In this document: in pieces, positions 1 through 7,398 of the stretch
Layout: each line of letters starts with the position of its first letter
Position numbering within the stretch: the stretch's first letter is position 1
Virus record (IMG/VR): IMGVR_UViG_3300031857_000047
Coordinates: 1-64,000 of that record
Length of the DNA stretch: 64,000 nt
DNA from: a virus
Reading direction: 5' to 3' (one strand)
Translations under genes and position numbers: made by a program
Notes under the pieces: generated by a model
Database searches by the model: none
Told to the model about the DNA's origin: nothing
What the model saw: the letters and a program-made list of their open reading frames with translations, nothing else

Positions 1-198
1 ATGCAGATGGTTATTTCAGCCATTGCCATCATTGTGTTCCTGGGCTTGACTGCCTATGATACTCAAAAGATTCGTGAGTTGGTCACAGTAGACGGCGATA
101 CAGGTCGAGAAGAAGTCATTGGCGCACTCACACTCTACATGGACTTTATCAACCTGTTCATTCACCTGCTACAGTTGTTTGGCCTTAAGAAAGACTGA
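1..198 (+). CDS. BAX inhibitor-1/YccA-type membrane protein, C-terminal part
   Basis: This is the last 65 residues of a protein whose 5' end lies outside the window; the ATG at base 1 is probably internal. The segment shows a hydrophobic helix, then GLTAYDTQKI, then a second hydrophobic stretch around ALTLYMDFINLF. This matches the end of the BAX inhibitor-1/YccA family of seven-helix inner-membrane proteins. Known bacterial members (YccA) interact with the FtsH protease. A phage copy could protect membrane proteins or delay lysis, but that is inference. The stop codon overlaps the next small gene as TGATG, which suggests coupled translation. Confidence 0.75.
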   Translation: MQMVISAIAIIVFLGLTAYDTQKIRELVTVDGDTGREEVIGALTLYMDFINLFIHLLQLFGLKKD

Positions 199-332
199 TG
201 TGGCGTATAAAGTATTATTTGACCACTGGTCAATTGAGATCTAGAACATTCCCAACACTAGAAGCAGCCACTAAATTTATAGTGTATTCTATATACTCTT
301 GGGATGTCTACGACTGTTATAAGATCAATTAA
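198..332 (+). CDS. small hypothetical protein, 44 aa
   Basis: The ATG overlaps the stop of the upstream membrane-protein gene (TGATG), a typical coupled start. The 44-residue product begins MWRIKYYLTTGQ and is rich in Tyr, Thr and Ile. The central TLEAATKFI looks like the single-helix fold of many short phage proteins. No function is recognised. The 3' end overlaps the end of the convergent nucleotidyltransferase-fold gene by 4 bases. The case for it is the coupled start and the absence of any other gene in this 130-base gap. Confidence 0.55.
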   Translation: MWRIKYYLTTGQLRSRTFPTLEAATKFIVYSIYSWDVYDCYKIN

Positions 333-1039
333 TCCAAAGACTGAGTCTGTTCTAGGCTCAGCTCTTGATCTTCTAGTTCGCGGATCTTGTCCGCAATTTG
401 ATCAATAAGACCTAGGTTTCGGAGTATTTTGAAAACTAGGTTTTCCACTGACCACTCTCCGGCACGTTCAAGACCTGCTTTGCGCATTTTAGTGATCTTT
501 TCTTTGACTGCACGAAGTTTTGTAAGATCTTTACTTAATAGCGCAGTTTCAATGTCGTGAATGACTGCGTCTTTTTTACGTTCCACAGCACTGTCATCTA
601 CTTCTGGTTTTATTTTCTTTGGTTCGACCAGCCATTGATTGCCAGCTATGCTATACACTCCGGTGCTGTGGTGTTCTTCTTGTTGTCCTTGAACATAACA
701 CTCAACAGGAAGACCTTTGATGGTTATGTTGTGTTGTTCGCCCCAGAGTGCCTTTTTGGCATTGAATAGTTCACGATCGTTGTCACTGACAGCACCCTTG
801 ACAATTATGTGTAGATCTAGGTCACTGTGCTCAGTCCACGTATAATTGGCATTTGATCCTGTTATTGTGTAATCTACTACATCTAGGTCAACGCCGATGA
901 ATTCTTCAAAGGCCAGTGCTATTTCTTTGAGCTTTTGCGCCACCGCCGGGTCCAGTTCTTCACCGTCCCATATCTTGGGATTAAGACGGCGATTAACTGT
1001 GATTATATCTGATCGTTCGTGTAATTCTCTTAGACGCAT
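329..1039 (-). CDS. nucleotidyltransferase-fold protein
   Basis: The 236-residue protein carries the signature of the MNT/kanamycin-type nucleotidyltransferase fold. There is a G61-S62 pair followed by an S-D-L-D element (D73 and D75), the pattern of the metal-binding Asp pair in Pol-beta-like enzymes. The second half is helical and charged (about residues 150-236) and could bind a substrate or nucleic acid. Similar proteins of unknown substrate are common in T4-like phages of aquatic bacteria. It follows a 78-residue hypothetical gene with 3 bases between them. The substrate cannot be told from sequence, and no third catalytic acid was assigned with confidence. Confidence 0.7.
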   Translation of the reverse strand: MRLRELHERSDIITVNRRLNPKIWDGEELDPAVAQKLKEIALAFEEFIGVDLDVVDYTITGSNANYTWTEHSDLDLHIIVKGAVSDNDRELFNAKKALWGEQHNITIKGLPVECYVQGQQEEHHSTGVYSIAGNQWLVEPKKIKPEVDDSAVERKKDAVIHDIETALLSKDLTKLRAVKEKITKMRKAGLERAGEWSVENLVFKILRNLGLIDQIADKIRELEDQELSLEQTQSLD

Positions 1040-1042
1040 TCA

Positions 1043-1279
1043 TTATTTAGCCCACATCAAGTGGTAATTAGTCAATGCTTGATCATTATAGAATTCTGCA
1101 ATTAAACGACAGTGCATGTCGTTTCTTTCTAGTACCAATTGACAGATATTTTCAGGTTGTTTTAACAACCAGTTAGTATGATCTAATCCAATTGTTTTGT
1201 GTACTTTGGGCCAATCTATTGCTATGTATTCGCCCTCTTCAGGCAACCACTTTAATAATTCTACTCGTTTAGTCTTCAT
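1043..1279 (-). CDS. hypothetical protein, 78 aa
   Basis: A small soluble protein without a recognised domain. It has several Trp residues (LLKWLPEEGEYIAIDW near the N-terminus, ending HLMWAK). An upstream GTG is in frame at 1282, but the ATG at 1279 is the more likely start and overlaps the end of the helicase gene by 11 bases. It is probably translated from the same message as gp41. The compact overlap on both sides supports a real gene; the role is unknown. Confidence 0.65.
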   Translation of the reverse strand: MKTKRVELLKWLPEEGEYIAIDWPKVHKTIGLDHTNWLLKQPENICQLVLERNDMHCRLIAEFYNDQALTNYHLMWAK

Positions 1280-2705
1280 CACCGAACTGCTTGTTTAAAA
1301 TCTCACGCATCTTAGAACTTTCAACTGTGGCTCTAATCTTGCCTACAGGAGCTCCTTGTGTAGGATCGTGAATGACCCCATCATCGTCAATGCGACTTTG
1401 TATGGTACTGCGAGCCTTGATACTTTCAATAATACTCGAACTACCTCGACTTGTTGCACCGTTATTTTCTTGTTCATCTTCTGGCAGGTCTGAGATTCGA
1501 AGACTTTCTAGATTAAACTCTAGATCAATCTTCATGCCAACTCCGCTCGATGAACGTGTCTTCATCAATTGAATTTGATAGCGTCCACGCTCACGCATGG
1601 CCCTTGATGTAAAGATACCAAACACGTTGTCTGCTGTTTGAATCTTACTTAGTCCACCTGAGATATGACTGTGATCAAACTCAACTTCTTCTACAGCACC
1701 ACGATTCAACTGGGCGGCTGTGACGAACACACAGTTCTTTTCTACTGCTAGATTACGCAATTCTTCTGACACATACTTGTCTTTAATAAACAGGTCTGCT
1801 GGGCTGATCTTCTTGCTCACAGGCATTAACAAGTCTAGGTAGTCAACTAACAGCACATCTACTTTCTTGCCCACTTTGATTTCATATTCTTTCAAGTATG
1901 CACGAATGTCATTAGCAGTCTTGCCACTTGGCATATATTTGACCTGTAGCAATCCTGCTTTTTTACCAATAATCTTGACCTTCATTTCAACGTCGTCGAT
2001 GTCTTTGAAAATATCTTTAGTTGACGTTCCTGTCAGCATGGCATCGATACGCATACTAACCAGTGCTTCTGAAAGTTCAAGTGTTAGATAAACAACATTA
2101 AGACCCATCAAGGCCCAGTTAACTCCTAGATTAGCCAAGAACAAAGATTTACCTGCACCTGAGCCACCTGCAAAGATATTGAGTTCTCCTCTGTTCATAC
2201 CGCCAAACAGTTTACGATCCATACAAGGCCATCCAGTTGATACCTGTCCGTTCTTGTCTTTGATGCCCATCAATCGACCACGAGGATCAGCAAAGTAGTC
2301 TGTTCCCATATCACGAGCAAGACCAATTTGGACGGCTTCTTTAATTAGGACTTCTACTGCACCGTAGTCATGTTTTTCAAGTAATTCGGCTGATTCAATA
2401 ATTGCACGTTCAAGAGCCTTGTGTTGAGTAAACTTTTCAAACTCATCCATAAACCAATCCATGTGGCCTTCTTTAAGGTCATCGGGTCGTTTAAGTTCGG
2501 TTCTGCAAGTGGCATTGACCATTTCATAGTCTGGTAATACATTGTAGCCTTTGGCATACTCGTGGATGAATTCTGCCGCATCTTGTAGTTTACGATCAAA
2601 TAGGCTGTGATCAAAAATACCCTGACAGCGAACAAATACTTCTGCATCTGCCAGCATGAGTTCAAGATATAATTTTTGTACTTCGTAGTCGTATGTCTTT
2701 ATCAT
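1269..2705 (-). CDS. 41: replicative DNA helicase, T4 gp41-like
   Basis: This is a DnaB-family helicase that would unwind the fork 5' to 3' with the gp61 primase. The N-terminal helical domain covers about residues 1-140. The RecA-like motor follows, with Walker A GGSGAGKS at residues 180-187 and Walker B VLLVDYLDLL at about 284-293. The length of 478 residues is close to T4 gp41 (475). The ATG lies 5 bases downstream of a TATAAT box with no Shine-Dalgarno sequence, so a leaderless transcript is possible beside read-through from the primase promoter. It sits after a carbamoyltransferase gene that separates it from the primase, which is unusual compared with T4. Confidence 0.93.
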   Translation of the reverse strand: MIKTYDYEVQKLYLELMLADAEVFVRCQGIFDHSLFDRKLQDAAEFIHEYAKGYNVLPDYEMVNATCRTELKRPDDLKEGHMDWFMDEFEKFTQHKALERAIIESAELLEKHDYGAVEVLIKEAVQIGLARDMGTDYFADPRGRLMGIKDKNGQVSTGWPCMDRKLFGGMNRGELNIFAGGSGAGKSLFLANLGVNWALMGLNVVYLTLELSEALVSMRIDAMLTGTSTKDIFKDIDDVEMKVKIIGKKAGLLQVKYMPSGKTANDIRAYLKEYEIKVGKKVDVLLVDYLDLLMPVSKKISPADLFIKDKYVSEELRNLAVEKNCVFVTAAQLNRGAVEEVEFDHSHISGGLSKIQTADNVFGIFTSRAMRERGRYQIQLMKTRSSSGVGMKIDLEFNLESLRISDLPEDEQENNGATSRGSSSIIESIKARSTIQSRIDDDGVIHDPTQGAPVGKIRATVESSKMREILNKQFGDED

Positions 2706-2710
2706 AATAT

Positions 2711-2740
2711 ATTATACACTAATTGCTAGGTGTTTTGCAA
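2711..2740 (-). promoter_or_regulatory. sigma70-like promoter for gp41
   Basis: On the minus strand TTGCAA (2740-2735) and TATAAT (2716-2711) are separated by 18 bases. The -10 box ends 5 bases before the gp41 ATG, so transcription would begin at or within a base or two of the start codon. It overlaps the end of the upstream carbamoyltransferase gene. The prediction rests on sequence only. Confidence 0.5.
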
Positions 2741-3665
2741 CACCAAAGTCATAATTCCATTCACGTTGTTTGGTATGATATAATACTGCACCTACACTAG
2801 AACTGGGATCTCCGGGATTAGACAATGACCAACGATACCGCCACATAGGTTCGACTATTTTTTTGTTGGCCGCTGAATTCATTGCACATCCACCCATGTA
2901 GACTAGACTGTCTGCACCCGTTAGTTCTTTAGCCTTGTACATGATCTTGGCAACTTCTAATTCGAATCGTTCTTGTACGGCTGCTGCTAGATCGTGTACA
3001 TCTTGCAAACCCATGCAGTCTATGCCCCAATTCCCAACTCCGCGATGGAAGTTATAATTAATATCAATAGGTCCATTTTTTCCAAAGTATAAATCTAAAC
3101 TGCTTCTAAATCGGACCGGATCGCCCTTCTCTGCCATTTGTTGCAATAGGTATTCATCTTGTATTGGAGTCATCCCTAGCATTTGTGTGAATGCTGAATA
3201 GAATAAACCAAGACTGTTAGGATAACTTTTTGACCATACTTTTTTCATTTCGCCGTGTAGGCCTTGCCAAATGGTGGCACATTCAAATTCGCCTATCGCA
3301 TCAAGCACTACAATAGCACAATGATTGAAAGGACTGGTATAGTAGCCTGCGGCAGCGTGACTGGCATGATGTGATGTATAGGTAATCGGTGCGTAGCCAA
3401 TTCTTATATTTTTTAGATATCGACTTGGTAATACACTTAGATCAAATGCTCTACTGTATTGTCCAGCTTTTACTTGCCTTGCTTTTTTAATCCAAGGCCG
3501 TTCGTACCAAAATATTCTATCAGGAGATCCTAAATGAAATGCTTCAAAAATAGCATTTCTATCGAGTGTATCTTCTTTAGAACTACGATTAGATATTAGT
3601 TTGCCGTCTTTAAAAACAGCAAGACTATTACCGTGATTAAGGGCATTTACCCCCCACGCAATCAT
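2712..3665 (-). CDS. single-domain carbamoyltransferase (Kae1-like domain only)
   Basis: The protein matches the N-terminal Kae1-like domain of the NodU/CmcH/TobZ carbamoyltransferases. The HHASH element gives the HxxxH metal pair (H99/H100 and H103), followed by an Asp (D122) and a GGCAMN motif near residue 257. Family members are about 550-600 residues and have a second, YrdC-like domain that makes carbamoyl-adenylate. Here the protein ends at 317 residues with no remnant before the helicase gene. It may therefore need a partner for the activation step, or may have another job. The ATG overlaps the stop of a 38-residue gene (ATGA). A full-length paralogue lies at 53258-55069. Confidence 0.8.
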   Translation of the reverse strand: MIAWGVNALNHGNSLAVFKDGKLISNRSSKEDTLDRNAIFEAFHLGSPDRIFWYERPWIKKARQVKAGQYSRAFDLSVLPSRYLKNIRIGYAPITYTSHHASHAAAGYYTSPFNHCAIVVLDAIGEFECATIWQGLHGEMKKVWSKSYPNSLGLFYSAFTQMLGMTPIQDEYLLQQMAEKGDPVRFRSSLDLYFGKNGPIDINYNFHRGVGNWGIDCMGLQDVHDLAAAVQERFELEVAKIMYKAKELTGADSLVYMGGCAMNSAANKKIVEPMWRYRWSLSNPGDPSSSVGAVLYHTKQREWNYDFGVAKHLAISV

Positions 3666-3778
3666 TTGTAGATAAATGGATCACGTTTACGCAATTCTTC
3701 TAAACGTTTTTTCCATGCCTTGCGTTCTTGATATTTGTGCCACGGATATAAAATAAAATCTAATATTTTTTTAATCAC
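3662..3778 (-). CDS. small conserved-type protein, 38 aa, GTG start
   Basis: A 38-codon gene fits between the primase and carbamoyltransferase genes. It starts with GTG at 3778, overlapping the primase end by 8 bases, and stops with TGA overlapping the next ATG. The product begins MIKKILDFILYPWHKYQ and ends KRDPFIYK: a short hydrophobic helix followed by a strongly basic amphipathic helix, ending in an aromatic tail. The build suggests a membrane-associated or nucleic-acid-associated peptide. Very similar small proteins occur in other aquatic T4-like phages as far as I recall; no function is known. Confidence 0.65.
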   Translation of the reverse strand: MIKKILDFILYPWHKYQERKAWKKRLEELRKRDPFIYK

Positions 3779-4793
3779 TTTGATTCTCCAATAATGCTAT
3801 TTTGTTTAGCATCTTTCTTTTTTCAATTTCGATCTTTGCTGGATTTGCTGTTGCAGTTTTTATAGCATCAACCACAACAAATAACTTTCCATATTTAAGT
3901 ACTGCGTCTGCACAATCTTTAACTGTGTCGTCCCAAGTGGGAAATGCAATAGACCACCCTAGTTTTTTAGCTTGATCTATTAACATTGTGCCTGCTTTGT
4001 CTTGATCAGGTATAACAATCACTTCTTTACCTATATTGTTAATTATCCTTGCCTGTTGATCGGATATTTCATTAGTGAGTAATGCAACACCATCTATGCT
4101 AAGGGCATCAAACGGGCCTTCAACTACAAACAGATATCGATGTAGTTCTGATTGCTCGTCAACATTAAACACAAAGAAGGGATGTTGATCTGACAGATAT
4201 TTAGGCTTTCCTTCTCGAACCTTTCTAGCGGTATTGCCTACAATCTTGCCTTCATATTGAAATGGTATAATAACTCTATCAGCATAACCAGACAAGGGAG
4301 TCCAATAGAAATGCTTGCTAACAGGATCATATCCTCTATTAGCCACGTACTCAACTACTTCTATTAGTCGTTGTTCTTCATCGCTGGTTAATTTTGCGTC
4401 TAACCATTCTACTAAAGGCAATGCACCTTCGGGTAATGATTTTTCTGTAAAGGCGGGCTTTTCAACAAATGTTTCTGGTTGATAGTCTGTTGATTCAGTT
4501 TTAAGTGCTTCAAATATCAATTGCTTGATATCGTCGTCGTTGGCACCTAACCATTGGCACAGACTCTTAAACTTTGGAGTTATTGGGCTTCCGGGTTTCC
4601 ATCCTGTGGAGTACTTGCAATTGAAACAATTATAAACAATACTGTCATTGATAATGATACCGCCACGCTTTCTAGTATCATGAGCATGACCTCTATTATG
4701 ACAACAGGGCGCATTGAAACTAATCCAGCCACTAGGACTGGATTTTAATTTCGAAGGAAGAAGAGTTCTAAACTTATCAAGAACAAGAGTCAT
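3771..4793 (-). CDS. 61: DNA primase, T4 gp61-like
   Basis: This protein would make RNA primers at the fork with gp41. An N-terminal zinc-binding region has C30-C31-H32 and the pair C56-x-x-C59. The TOPRIM domain has its catalytic Glu in VVEGPFDA (E225) and the DQDKAG motif at residues 263-268. The length of 340 residues is almost the same as T4 gp61 (342). The start is supported by alignment of the first residues with the usual family N-terminus. A near-consensus promoter ends 6 bases before the ATG and no Shine-Dalgarno site is visible. The gene heads a cluster with the 38-residue protein, the carbamoyltransferase and gp41. Confidence 0.92.
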   Translation of the reverse strand: MTLVLDKFRTLLPSKLKSSPSGWISFNAPCCHNRGHAHDTRKRGGIIINDSIVYNCFNCKYSTGWKPGSPITPKFKSLCQWLGANDDDIKQLIFEALKTESTDYQPETFVEKPAFTEKSLPEGALPLVEWLDAKLTSDEEQRLIEVVEYVANRGYDPVSKHFYWTPLSGYADRVIIPFQYEGKIVGNTARKVREGKPKYLSDQHPFFVFNVDEQSELHRYLFVVEGPFDALSIDGVALLTNEISDQQARIINNIGKEVIVIPDQDKAGTMLIDQAKKLGWSIAFPTWDDTVKDCADAVLKYGKLFVVVDAIKTATANPAKIEIEKRKMLNKIALLENQSD

Positions 4794-4799
4794 GTATAC

Positions 4800-4828
4800 A
4801 GTATACTATCTATATAGTATGCTGTCAA
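4800..4828 (-). promoter_or_regulatory. near-consensus sigma70 promoter for primase, with inverted repeat
   Basis: On the minus strand TTGACA (4828-4823), a 17-base spacer and TATACT (4805-4800) form an almost perfect sigma70 promoter. The -10 box ends 6 bases before the primase ATG, which places the predicted +1 on the A of the ATG. Inside the spacer an inverted repeat ATACTAT-4-ATAGTAT (4803-4820) overlaps the -10 box, as an operator would. Two GTATAC palindromes lie at 4794-4806. The promoter sits in the last codons of the upstream structural gene. Confidence 0.65.
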
Positions 4829-5618
4829 CAGTTCCTATGTTTGATAATTCCGGAATGTGTTTAATCCTAAACCAATTATATTTTCCAACAATATTTTGAT
4901 AGACAATTGGATCCATAGTAGCAGTAATTGTTTCTAAATCTACCCAACGTTCTGGATTACCGCCTGCACTTTGACTACCTTGTATAATGATATCTCCATT
5001 ATAGTTTGTTGTGTTAATTTGGAATGTGTGTAGACTTTGCGGTGTACCGTATTGCGGTTGTGCGTTAATAATACCACTGATAAAATACAACCGTGTTGCT
5101 GGATCGTAGGGTTGGTAGTTTTTAAATTCTTTGATTACAACGCTGTCTACAGGTTCACCAAAGACATCTCCGTGAATTTCTATAGGACTAAATGCTCCGT
5201 ATTGACTGTCAATATATAAAGGATTTTTTGCAGTTGTTATGTGTGTATTGCCGTCAACTGTTCTTGTTTCTGTATTAACAGAGTATTGGTAAAAGCCAGG
5301 TTCTATGTTGGCTAATTCAGCATTAGATAAAATAACATATGCCCTTCCACTTGCAGCCGTTTGAATTACACAATCTTTTTGTAATATGAGTTCTTTAGAT
5401 TCCCTGTTAACTAGATTAAACACTAGATATGATCCTGTGATATCCTGGGCCTTCTGGTCAGAATTTCGTACCTGTAGGTCTACCCTATTATCAACACCAC
5501 GATGGATTTTTAAATTGCGATTATACACTCTACGATACCTCTCTGTTTGCCAGGCGGCTAACGTATTAGTAAATACGTCTATCTTATTTGGATATAAATA
5601 AACTGAAATGAGTTGCAT
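4806..5618 (-). CDS. putative virion/baseplate protein with BppU-like N-terminal region
   Basis: The 270-residue protein looks like a beta-rich structural protein. Residues about 30-160 resemble the N-terminal domain of phage upper-baseplate proteins (BppU type), with the stretch NLKIHRGVDNRVDLQVRN followed by alternating strands. The C-terminal part (about 190-265) has the pattern of a second beta-sandwich. A late-type GATAAATA element lies 20 bases upstream of the ATG, fitting late expression of a virion part. It is the only clearly late gene in this replication region. The family assignment is by pattern only and the precise location in the virion is unknown. Confidence 0.55.
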   Translation of the reverse strand: MQLISVYLYPNKIDVFTNTLAAWQTERYRRVYNRNLKIHRGVDNRVDLQVRNSDQKAQDITGSYLVFNLVNRESKELILQKDCVIQTAASGRAYVILSNAELANIEPGFYQYSVNTETRTVDGNTHITTAKNPLYIDSQYGAFSPIEIHGDVFGEPVDSVVIKEFKNYQPYDPATRLYFISGIINAQPQYGTPQSLHTFQINTTNYNGDIIIQGSQSAGGNPERWVDLETITATMDPIVYQNIVGKYNWFRIKHIPELSNIGTVDSILYR

Positions 5619-5638
5619 ACACTAGCGGACCTTTACAA

Positions 5639-5646
5639 TATTTATC
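5639..5646 (-). promoter_or_regulatory. T4-like late promoter element
   Basis: GATAAATA on the minus strand matches the T4 late -10 consensus TATAAATA at seven of eight positions. It lies 20 bases upstream of the ATG of the putative baseplate gene, leaving room for a short leader. Confidence 0.6.
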
Positions 5647-5647
5647 T

Positions 5648-6019
5648 ATGAGAATCACAGAAAATTTACAAGAAAACTTTCCCTTTATAAGTGTCGTAAA
5701 CCACGTAGATCAGGAATACGTGGGCATAATTATCAACCAAGATTCTGCTATCACAAGCATGTATGATTATACACTCATTAAGACTGATCAGGAAAAAGCT
5801 AAGTTTTTAGAATTAGGTGAAGTGTGGTGGTGGGAATCAAATCGTCAAATTCCTATCAATATTTTCTTGTTAAGAGAAATACACGGATTTAGATATGCTA
5901 TTAGAAATTTTTCCACTAAAGATACCAAAGTATTGTTTGGTCCTTGCACTAGCCTAAACGATATTATAATTAAAAGAATTAAGCGTAAATCTATTACACT
6001 AATTAGACGGCCTACTTAA
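5648..6019 (+). CDS. conserved-type hypothetical protein, 123 aa
   Basis: A plus-strand gene in a mostly minus-strand region, divergent from the putative baseplate gene. The protein has a Trp-rich segment (EVWWWESNRQIPINIFL) and a basic C-terminus (RIKRKSITLIRR). This composition is typical of a small, widespread hypothetical family in T4-like phages of aquatic hosts. No catalytic motif or membrane segment is seen. Its last 8 bases overlap the end of the convergent gene. No function is proposed. Confidence 0.65.
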   Translation: MRITENLQENFPFISVVNHVDQEYVGIIINQDSAITSMYDYTLIKTDQEKAKFLELGEVWWWESNRQIPINIFLLREIHGFRYAIRNFSTKDTKVLFGPCTSLNDIIIKRIKRKSITLIRRPT

Positions 6020-6572
6020 CACCAATAATCATTACACGATTAAAGGCCTTATCTTCAAATTCAAAACGTTTTATACCGTCGTATAGTATTTCATCTAGTG
6101 GATATTTATCCATTAATTCTCGAATAGCAGACATTGGATTCACATGATCGTCGTCGATCATATCGCTGGCTTGCAAACACACTACCGTTCCTTTGGGAAT
6201 ATTTTCAAACCATAACTTTGATTGCATGTGCTCGACGCTTGAATTAATCACTATATCTGGCTTAGGTTTATATTCAAGTAAATTTATGTCAGCAGTATGC
6301 GCCTTAAACTCCCAGGCTCGATAGACCCACAAATTATTAATTGAATCTGCAATAGCTTCGCAGGAAGGATCCTGATCAAAACTTCTAACTTCTAGCACAG
6401 GTATTTTACTACGTACACGAATTAATAAATTAGCAACAGCATACCATCCTGCTAGAATCCAAATTCGATAGCCGTCTTCAATAGGCCTATGCTCTTCTAG
6501 AGTTCGTTCTAATCTTTCAACGAGCCATAGCTTTGACTGCATCTGTGCTGTACTAAATGCATCAAAATCCAT
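6012..6572 (-). CDS. putative SAM-dependent methyltransferase-like protein
   Basis: The 186-residue protein has an order of strands and helices like a class I SAM-binding fold. A small-residue segment (ILAGWYAVANLL) would be motif I. An acidic segment (VRSFDQDPSCEAIAD) after a strand would be motif II. An NSSVEHM segment follows near residue 112. No clear motif IV and no substrate domain are seen, so the activity is uncertain. It abuts the polymerase III-like gene, sharing one base, and is probably co-translated with it. It may equally be a non-enzymatic Rossmann-type protein. Confidence 0.4.
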   Translation of the reverse strand: MDFDAFSTAQMQSKLWLVERLERTLEEHRPIEDGYRIWILAGWYAVANLLIRVRSKIPVLEVRSFDQDPSCEAIADSINNLWVYRAWEFKAHTADINLLEYKPKPDIVINSSVEHMQSKLWFENIPKGTVVCLQASDMIDDDHVNPMSAIRELMDKYPLDEILYDGIKRFEFEDKAFNRVMIIGVK

Positions 6573-7150
6573 TACGCATATCCATAACTAATCTGTTCGC
6601 AAATTAAATTCATCTGCACAACAATGGCAACTGCATAGGCAGTGGCATGACTCTTCTTAAAATAATAATCACCATTCTCTGGTTTCGTCCATACTTCCTT
6701 CATGATCGTAGTCCAGTCTTTCCCAATCAGATAACGTTTGGCTGGGCGGATCATAGCAAGGACGGCAGATAATTGTTCCACGGAAGTCGGTAGGGTCTTC
6801 CGGATTATATCTCCATGCCCGTTCAAATGAAATAACAGATTTACAAAGTCGTCTTGTTCCAATAGGTCCCATAGTGGTTCAGTCTCCATTAATTGAACTA
6901 GGTGTGTTTCGTCTCTTACACCTTTATAAATTCCAACATTAAGAAAATCTATTTTGAAATATTTTTCATCTTCTGCCTGTTCATATGGTATTGAACATAG
7001 GCCCGTGACAGGATCAACCGGCACAGGGTGCAAGTACACCCCAGTGTTATGTTTAACAAGTTTTCCGTTGTCTTTTCTACTGGCAGGGATATGTTTAAAC
7101 AAAGTTAATGCTTGATCTCTGTCTACGAAGTCTATGTCAATATCTGGCAT
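6572..7150 (-). CDS. miniature DNA polymerase III alpha-like protein
   Basis: This 192-residue protein is built from the palm-region signatures of C-family polymerases (DnaE/PolC). It starts with MPDIDIDF, the motif that carries two catalytic Asp residues in DnaE (here D3 and D5). It continues with KIDFLNVG, matching the third-Asp motif (D68), then SAVLAMIRP (about 128-136). It ends with YYFKKSHATAYA (about 162-173), matching the FNKSHAAAYA motif of DnaE. The PHP, fingers, beta-binding and OB parts, about 80% of a normal alpha subunit, are absent. A truncated polymerase core with another role is likely. It lies in a tight operon with a gp62-like gene and UvsW. Confidence 0.75.
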   Translation of the reverse strand: MPDIDIDFVDRDQALTLFKHIPASRKDNGKLVKHNTGVYLHPVPVDPVTGLCSIPYEQAEDEKYFKIDFLNVGIYKGVRDETHLVQLMETEPLWDLLEQDDFVNLLFHLNGHGDIIRKTLPTSVEQLSAVLAMIRPAKRYLIGKDWTTIMKEVWTKPENGDYYFKKSHATAYAVAIVVQMNLICEQISYGYA

Positions 7151-7398
7151 TAATTTAGCCTTGTGGTTTCAAAAAGTAATAATGGTAATGTGTCTGCTAA
7201 AAATTGTGCATATTCTTCAGCATCCTCGTGATCGTTAAATCCCGAAAATTTTACATAGACATCGTCGGAGTCGTCAGCAACTACTACTTCGATGTCAACT
7301 TCATCACTGGAGATATGTTCTTCATTTTCAGCCAAGTCTACTTCTTCATCTTCTACAATTTCAGGTTTTGGCTCTTCTCGTCGCTTCTTAAAAATCAT
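7150..7398 (-). CDS. acidic small protein, 82 aa
   Basis: The protein has a short basic start (FKKRREEPKP), then a long acidic middle with many Glu and Asp (about residues 15-47), and a C-terminal part that looks folded (FSGFNDHEDAEEYAQFLADTLPLL). The acidic arm could mimic DNA or bind a basic partner, which is inference only. Start and stop overlap both neighbours (1 base downstream, 4 bases upstream as ATGA), so it is translated as part of the operon. No family is recognised. Confidence 0.65.
   Translation of the reverse strand: MIFKKRREEPKPEIVEDEEVDLAENEEHISSDEVDIEVVVADDSDDVYVKFSGFNDHEDAEEYAQFLADTLPLLLFETTRLN

Noticed and set aside
1040-1050. CTAAATA 4 bases before the ATG at 1039
   Set aside because: The element is made of the last codons and stop of the preceding gene (GCT AAA TAA), so a coincidence is likely. 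It was not counted among the leaderless late genes.
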